Notes under the pieces: generated by a model
What the model was told of the DNA's origin: nothing
Databases searched by the model: none
What the model saw: only the letters and a program-made list of their open reading frames with translations
Source of the DNA: UBA73 sp964364885
Lineage (GTDB): Archaea; Nanobdellota; Nanobdellia; Pacearchaeales; GW2011-AR1
NCBI GenBank assembly: GCA_964364885.1
Contig: CAYIOA010000034.1
Location: 1-8,991, forward strand
Direction of reading: 5' to 3'
DNA length: 8,991 bases
Part shown: one piece after another, positions 6,623-8,991 of the stretch
Position numbering within the stretch: position 1 is the first letter of the stretch
Layout: each line of letters opens with the position of its first letter
Program-made: the position numbers and the translations under genes

Positions 6623-6745
6623 GATCCCGTAGCTCAGCCCGGTTAGAGCACCGCTCTTATATGAGTTTGCTTCGTTAGAAGCAGATTTTCGATGCGATAA
6701 CGCTAAGAAAGGCGGGGGTCGAGAGTTCAAATCTCTCCGGGATCA
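6623..6745 (+). tRNA. tRNA-Ile (anticodon UAU) with intron at 37/38
   Basis: The acceptor stem GATCCCG/CGGGATC (6623-6629, 6738-6744) is perfect, with discriminator A6745 and no encoded CCA. The D arm is GCTC/GAGC (6632-6635, 6646-6649). The anticodon stem is CCGCT/GGCGG (6651-6655, 6711-6715), the variable region is 5 nt, and the T arm is GAGAG-TTCAAAT-CTCTC (6721-6737). Removing 48 nt (6662-6709) leaves the loop CUUAUAA, anticodon UAU at 6658-6660, and a 75-nt tRNA. UAU reads the AUA isoleucine codon. Most archaea read AUA with a CAU tRNA modified by TiaS; from memory, Nanoarchaeum equitans and Korarchaeum instead use UAU. The gene diverges from the GTPase gene and shares its TATA box. It ends 11 nt before the convergent methyltransferase stop. 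Confidence 0.93.
6662..6709 (+). other. tRNA-Ile intron with bulge-helix-bulge splice core
   Basis: Loop bases 32-35, CTTA (6656-6659), pair perfectly with TAAG (6704-6707), giving the 4-bp central helix. Three-base bulges follow on each side: TA|T at the 5' site and AA|A at the 3' site. The outer helix is weaker: G6663-C6703, an A-G mismatch, then GTT (6665-6667) with AAC (6699-6701). The intron also carries its own hairpin GCTTC-GTTA-GAAGC (6669-6682). It would be removed by the archaeal tRNA splicing endonuclease. Confidence 0.85.
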
Positions 6746-6756
6746 TGTCTATTAAA

Positions 6757-7698
6757 TTATTTAACACATTTAACAATTGCATATTCTTCAGCTGGATCTT
6801 CTACCAGCTCAACTTTCTCAAAATACTTGCTGCAAAAATCTTTCAGTTCATTAGCATAAAGTTTATACTGAAACACAACAACAACTTCATCCCCTGCTTT
6901 GAACTCTACTTTCTTTCCAGAAGAAGCAATTGTTTTGTCTGTTTTCACCTTATAAAACCCTTCTAGTCTATTGTTCTCAAACCTAGCATCATATTGAACT
7001 TCTTCATCCTTAAATCCCAATTGTCTCATTAAATGTATGAGCCATTCGTTGAACACAGGGCTCTTGTATGTTTCTAAATTTGCAAATCTTTGGCCTTTGC
7101 GGATTCCATTCCCTATAATCAAAACATCTCCGCCAAACATTGACCTGCTCAGCCTAAATAAATAATCATTAATCTCAAAACTTGCCAGTAAAGAACCGAG
7201 AAGCAAGAGGGCATTTTTTTGATATTTGTTATTTCGCAACGCTGAGCTAACTTGGTCCAGGCTCTCAAAATCAGAAGACAACTGAGGAGAATACTCCAGC
7301 ACATGAGAAAATTTCTTTTTCTTGACATTGTCTAATGCAAGATTAACAAGATAATCATTTATGCTAACTGGACAATATCTAATTTTCATACTCTTGGGAA
7401 GAGAGCTGATTATCTCAATAGATTTTGTGCCGTCTGCACAGCCCATATCAACTAAATTAAAACTTTTATTCTCAAATTCTTTCAAAAAATGAGGAGAGTT
7501 ATCTTTTAATAATTTAATTTCTGCGTCCATAATATTAGTTTTATATCTCGGATGCTCCCTCAGTCTAAGAAAACCCTTCGCCATCTCTGGATTTATATAC
7601 CTAAAGCTTCTATTCGAAATGTCCCATATCCTTGACCCGTTTTTCCTTGCATATCCGTTTTTTATCAGTTCTTTTATAATCGTTTCCCTAGTTATCAT
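6757..7698 (-). CDS. EgtD-like SAM-dependent methyltransferase (Methyltransf_33 type)
   Basis: 313 residues, cytoplasmic. SAM-binding motif I is NLVDMGCADGTKS (81-93). It is followed by RYCPVSINDYLVNLAL (107-122), LLLLGSLLASFE (164-175), and a GGDVLIIGNGIRKGQ strand-loop (189-203). The C-terminus (FKAGDEVVVVFQYKLYANELKDF, then VEDPAEEYAIVKCV) follows the plan of the histidine-specific methyltransferase family (EgtD, PF10017). The N-terminal 75 residues carry helices and the RYINPEMAKGFLRLREHPRY region used for substrate binding in that family. Whether the substrate is histidine is doubtful: no other ergothioneine gene is nearby, and archaeal relatives have no assigned substrate. The ATG has a GGAG site 7 nt upstream. 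The gene stops 11 nt from the convergent tRNA-Ile and starts 109 nt from the divergent tRNA-Glu. Confidence 0.85.
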   Translation of the reverse strand: MITRETIIKELIKNGYARKNGSRIWDISNRSFRYINPEMAKGFLRLREHPRYKTNIMDAEIKLLKDNSPHFLKEFENKSFNLVDMGCADGTKSIEIISSLPKSMKIRYCPVSINDYLVNLALDNVKKKKFSHVLEYSPQLSSDFESLDQVSSALRNNKYQKNALLLLGSLLASFEINDYLFRLSRSMFGGDVLIIGNGIRKGQRFANLETYKSPVFNEWLIHLMRQLGFKDEEVQYDARFENNRLEGFYKVKTDKTIASSGKKVEFKAGDEVVVVFQYKLYANELKDFCSKYFEKVELVEDPAEEYAIVKCVK

Positions 7699-7705
7699 AA
7701 AAATA

Positions 7706-7709
7706 CTCC
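7706..7709 (-). promoter_or_regulatory. Ribosome binding site of the methyltransferase
   Basis: GGAG on the minus strand lies 7 nt before the ATG at 7698, so this mRNA should have a 5' leader, unlike the leaderless genes nearby. A TATA-like CATAAAAAG near 7719-7727 is too close to give such a leader. The palindromic TTTTAAAA at 7777-7784 is better placed. Confidence 0.6.
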
Positions 7710-7775
7710 ATTTCCTAACTTTTTATGTTTTTCCATTGGAGGATTTTCACTACGCAATTATCACAAAATACAAAG

Positions 7776-7785
7776 CTTTTAAAAA
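7776..7785 (+). promoter_or_regulatory. TATA box of tRNA-Glu
   Basis: CTTTTAAAAA with palindromic core TTTTAAAA is centred about 27 bp before the tRNA 5' end at 7808. It could also serve the divergent methyltransferase gene, giving a leader of roughly 55 nt that would include its ribosome binding site; that second use is inference. Confidence 0.6.
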
Positions 7786-7807
7786 CTAATTTTTCTCTAA
7801 AGTTTAA

Positions 7808-7880
7808 GCCCTTGTAGTCTAGTGGCCAAGGACGCGGCCCTTTCGCGGCCGAAACCCGGGTTCGACTCCCGGCAGGGGCA
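7808..7880 (+). tRNA. tRNA-Glu (anticodon UUC)
   Basis: The acceptor stem GCCCTTG/CAGGGGC (7808-7814, 7873-7879) has one T-G pair; discriminator is A7880 and no CCA is encoded. The anticodon arm is CGGCC-CTTTCGC-GGCCG (7835-7851) with anticodon TTC at 7842-7844. The T arm is CCGGG-TTCGACT-CCCGG (7856-7872). There is no intron. The convergent coiled-coil gene stops one base after the tRNA ends. Confidence 0.96.
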
Positions 7881-7881
7881 T

Positions 7882-8064
7882 TTATTCTTCTAATTTATCT
7901 TCCTTCTGCTCTTTTTGTTTCTTTAAACGGTTAATATCTTTTCTGTAGTAAGCAACAAGCTCTTCTTGCCCTGCATCCTCCGCTTCTTTGAGTTTTTCCT
8001 CATGCACCTTTATCTGCTTGTTTACTGATTCAATTCCTTTTTCTAGCCGCTTTTTTCGATTCAT
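7882..8064 (-). CDS. Small coiled-coil protein, function unknown
   Basis: 60 residues, almost entirely Lys/Glu-rich helix with heptad-like spacing (IESVNKQIKVHEEKLKEAED, then a break at AGQEELVAYYRKDINRLKKQ), so two antiparallel helices are likely. I do not recognise a family. It overlaps the end of the nucleotidyltransferase gene by 35 nt in another frame and has a GGAG site 7 nt before its ATG, which supports both the start and real translation. The stop lies one base beyond the tRNA-Glu 3' end. Its position suggests a partner or accessory of the nucleotidyltransferase protein; that is inference. Confidence 0.7.
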   Translation of the reverse strand: MNRKKRLEKGIESVNKQIKVHEEKLKEAEDAGQEELVAYYRKDINRLKKQKEQKEDKLEE

Positions 8065-8827
8065 TTTCTAACTCCAAAGCATACCTCCTTAAAATATTAA
8101 TAAATCGCGTTATTTTTTCTTTATCAATCTTGCCTCTAATTTCCTCTTCATCTCTAATCTTTCTGTATATTTCATAATAAGAATCATACACTTCTTTATC
8201 TAAACCCCGTCTTAATAGTTCATTTTTTAGTCCTAAATTGCTAAACTGTTTATTTCTTAAAAGACTTTGAATCATATAGCAAACTCTCGCCCTCATAACT
8301 AAGGAGTAAATATGCGAAATGCTTATATCTTCTTCATCAAACTCTATAAAAGTTTCAATTATCTTTGTAGTTCTCCTTATGTCATCAAAATTCCATTTAA
8401 AATTCTTGTACTCTGTCTTATAGTTTTTTAGCTCATCAAGCAAAACCGGATTAATTATGGTTTTAGCTTCCTTCAAAATAGGAAGAGTAATTGCCGGAAA
8501 GTTCTTAATTGATTTTTTTATCTGCTCTAAAGTCATAACCCTAACATCAATATCACCAAAAAGATATTTTAATCCTATATTCTCTTCCTTTGTTATAATT
8601 AAGACATCAATATCAGAAAGTGAGTCGCTTTCTCCTCTGGCATATGAACCAAAAAGATAAACCCCCACTATATTGTCCATATGTCCAGCAAGTGTTTCTA
8701 TAATTCTGCTTTTAATTTCACTTATTCCTTCTGGGAGAATTAAAACTACCTGCTTTCCAGAATACTCCTTGGGCACATACACAGCGGCCCCATTCCCAAT
8801 CCCAATGGCTTTTTTAGTTATTTTCAT
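8030..8827 (-). CDS. Fused AbrB-like / MNT nucleotidyltransferase / HEPN-like helical protein
   Basis: 265 residues from ATG 8827. Residues 3-34 (ITKKAIGIGNGAAVYVPKEY...) resemble the AbrB-like swapped-hairpin DNA-binding fold of the DUF2080 type. Residues 52-100 are a minimal nucleotidyltransferase: GSYARGE (60-66), SDIDVLI (71-77) with D72 and D74, and a third acidic residue in GDIDVRV (D94). These are the full metal-binding set of polymerase-beta-type NTases. About 135-265 is all helical, like the HEPN half of MNT/HEPN pairs, but the RNase Rx4-6H motif is not seen; the matching place reads YRKIRDEEE. By family analogy the NTase may transfer nucleotides onto a protein or RNA, and the AbrB part may bind its own promoter. 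A longer frame starts at GTG 8845, but a TATA box 26 bp before 8827 makes the ATG the better start. The coiled-coil gene follows with a 35-nt overlap. Confidence 0.88.
   Translation of the reverse strand: MKITKKAIGIGNGAAVYVPKEYSGKQVVLILPEGISEIKSRIIETLAGHMDNIVGVYLFGSYARGESDSLSDIDVLIITKEENIGLKYLFGDIDVRVMTLEQIKKSIKNFPAITLPILKEAKTIINPVLLDELKNYKTEYKNFKWNFDDIRRTTKIIETFIEFDEEDISISHIYSLVMRARVCYMIQSLLRNKQFSNLGLKNELLRRGLDKEVYDSYYEIYRKIRDEEEIRGKIDKEKITRFINILRRYALELENESKKAARKRN
8072..8075 (-). promoter_or_regulatory. Ribosome binding site of the coiled-coil gene
   Basis: GGAG on the minus strand, 7 nt before the ATG at 8064, lies inside the upstream coding region. It argues that the 60-residue overlapping frame is a true gene. 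Confidence 0.6.
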
Positions 8828-8847
8828 GTATATACTCGTATACACCG

Positions 8848-8857
8848 ATATTTAAAT
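8848..8857 (-). promoter_or_regulatory. TATA box setting the start of the AbrB-NTase gene
   Basis: ATTTAAATAT on the minus strand has a palindromic core centred near 8853, about 26 bp before ATG 8827. Transcription would begin at that ATG, so the upstream GTG at 8845 would not be in the mRNA. An imperfect GTATAC-rich palindrome (8829-8843) lies between box and start and could be an operator for the AbrB-like domain. Confidence 0.6.
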
Positions 8858-8868
8858 CTTGGCATTTG

Positions 8869-8991
8869 TTACTCAACTTTTAAAACTTCAGTTCTATCGA
8901 TGAATACGCTTGTTGATTCCATTCCGGATTGACTAATATCAAAAAATCCTTGTGTTTTACTGCGGACTAAAGTCCGCAGTTTGTCTGGATT
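8869..8991 (-). CDS. Probable C-terminal end of an unidentified protein (start outside window)
   Basis: The frame is open from the window edge for 40 codons and stops with TAA at 8869, just before the next gene's promoter. The peptide ends SGMESTSVFIDRTEVLKVE and looks like ordinary folded-protein sequence. I do not recognise it. Its start lies outside the window, and 40 codons could be chance. The hairpin at 8959-8980 would be inside it, coding LRTLVR, so the gene may instead be a remnant extended by a repeat insertion. Confidence 0.4.
   Translation of the reverse strand, partial: NPDKLRTLVRSKTQGFFDISQSGMESTSVFIDRTEVLKVE
8959..8980. repeat. Perfect 10-bp hairpin
   Basis: ACTGCGGACT, loop AA, AGTCCGCAGT. 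It is GC-rich against its surroundings and typical in shape of dispersed hairpin repeats or IS200/IS605-type ends, though no transposase is visible in the window. Confidence 0.8.

Noticed and set aside
6572..6730. A 53-residue N-terminal extension of the GTPase (open frame from 6730).
   Set aside because: It is antisense to most of the tRNA-Ile gene, lies upstream of the TATA box, and family members start right before the P-loop.
8828..8845. GTG start giving six extra residues on the AbrB-NTase protein.
   Set aside because: The TATA spacing places transcription start at the ATG 8827, and the AbrB-like fold begins at that Met.

Overview
The window looks like a piece of a low-GC archaeal genome, most likely a DPANN-type lineage (Woesearchaeota/Pacearchaeota-like; this lineage guess is inference). 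The archaeal evidence is direct. One tRNA gene carries a 48-nt intron at position 37/38 with a bulge-helix-bulge core. Neither tRNA encodes its CCA end. A small winged-helix protein is of the archaeal ArnR1-like type. The GTPase is of the archaeal YchF-like type with a TGS domain. TATA boxes lie about 25-27 bp upstream of start codons or tRNA 5' ends, so several genes appear to be transcribed without a leader. All protein genes are on the minus strand; the only plus-strand genes are the two tRNAs.

Layout, left to right. Positions 1-2659 hold most of a very large exported protein whose C-terminus lies outside the window. It has an N-terminal membrane anchor, a Cys-rich CGDGxC-like module, a carbohydrate-binding-like sandwich, a glycoside-hydrolase-like barrel and C-terminal MopE-type Asp/Cys repeats. 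It was missed by simple ORF calling because its stop codon is not in the window. Positions 2700-4960 form a probable operon read right to left: a seven-helix membrane protein, an ATGA-coupled winged-helix regulator, a GHMP sugar kinase with an unusually short N-terminal half, and a small HExxH metallopeptidase. Positions 4961-5386 form a gene-poor spacer packed with inverted repeats. Positions 5387-6571 encode the YchF-like GTPase, whose true start is 6571 rather than a longer open frame running back through the tRNA.

tRNA-Ile(UAU), with its intron, starts at 6623 and diverges from the GTPase. One TATA element sits midway between the two starts. Next come an EgtD-like SAM methyltransferase (6757-7698), tRNA-Glu(UUC) (7808-7880), and a two-gene unit: a fused AbrB-like/nucleotidyltransferase/helical protein (8030-8827) followed by a 60-residue coiled-coil protein (7882-8064). 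The right edge holds a probable 3' end of another minus-strand gene with a perfect 10-bp hairpin inside it.

The most notable points are: the intron-containing tRNA-Ile with a UAU anticodon, which is rare in archaea; the shared tRNA/GTPase promoter; the 7TM/winged-helix pair with a hairpin just before the regulator's start codon; the nested palindromes after the GTPase gene; and the modular surface protein. I did not find a CRISPR array, an insertion sequence with a transposase, or a recognisable defence system.
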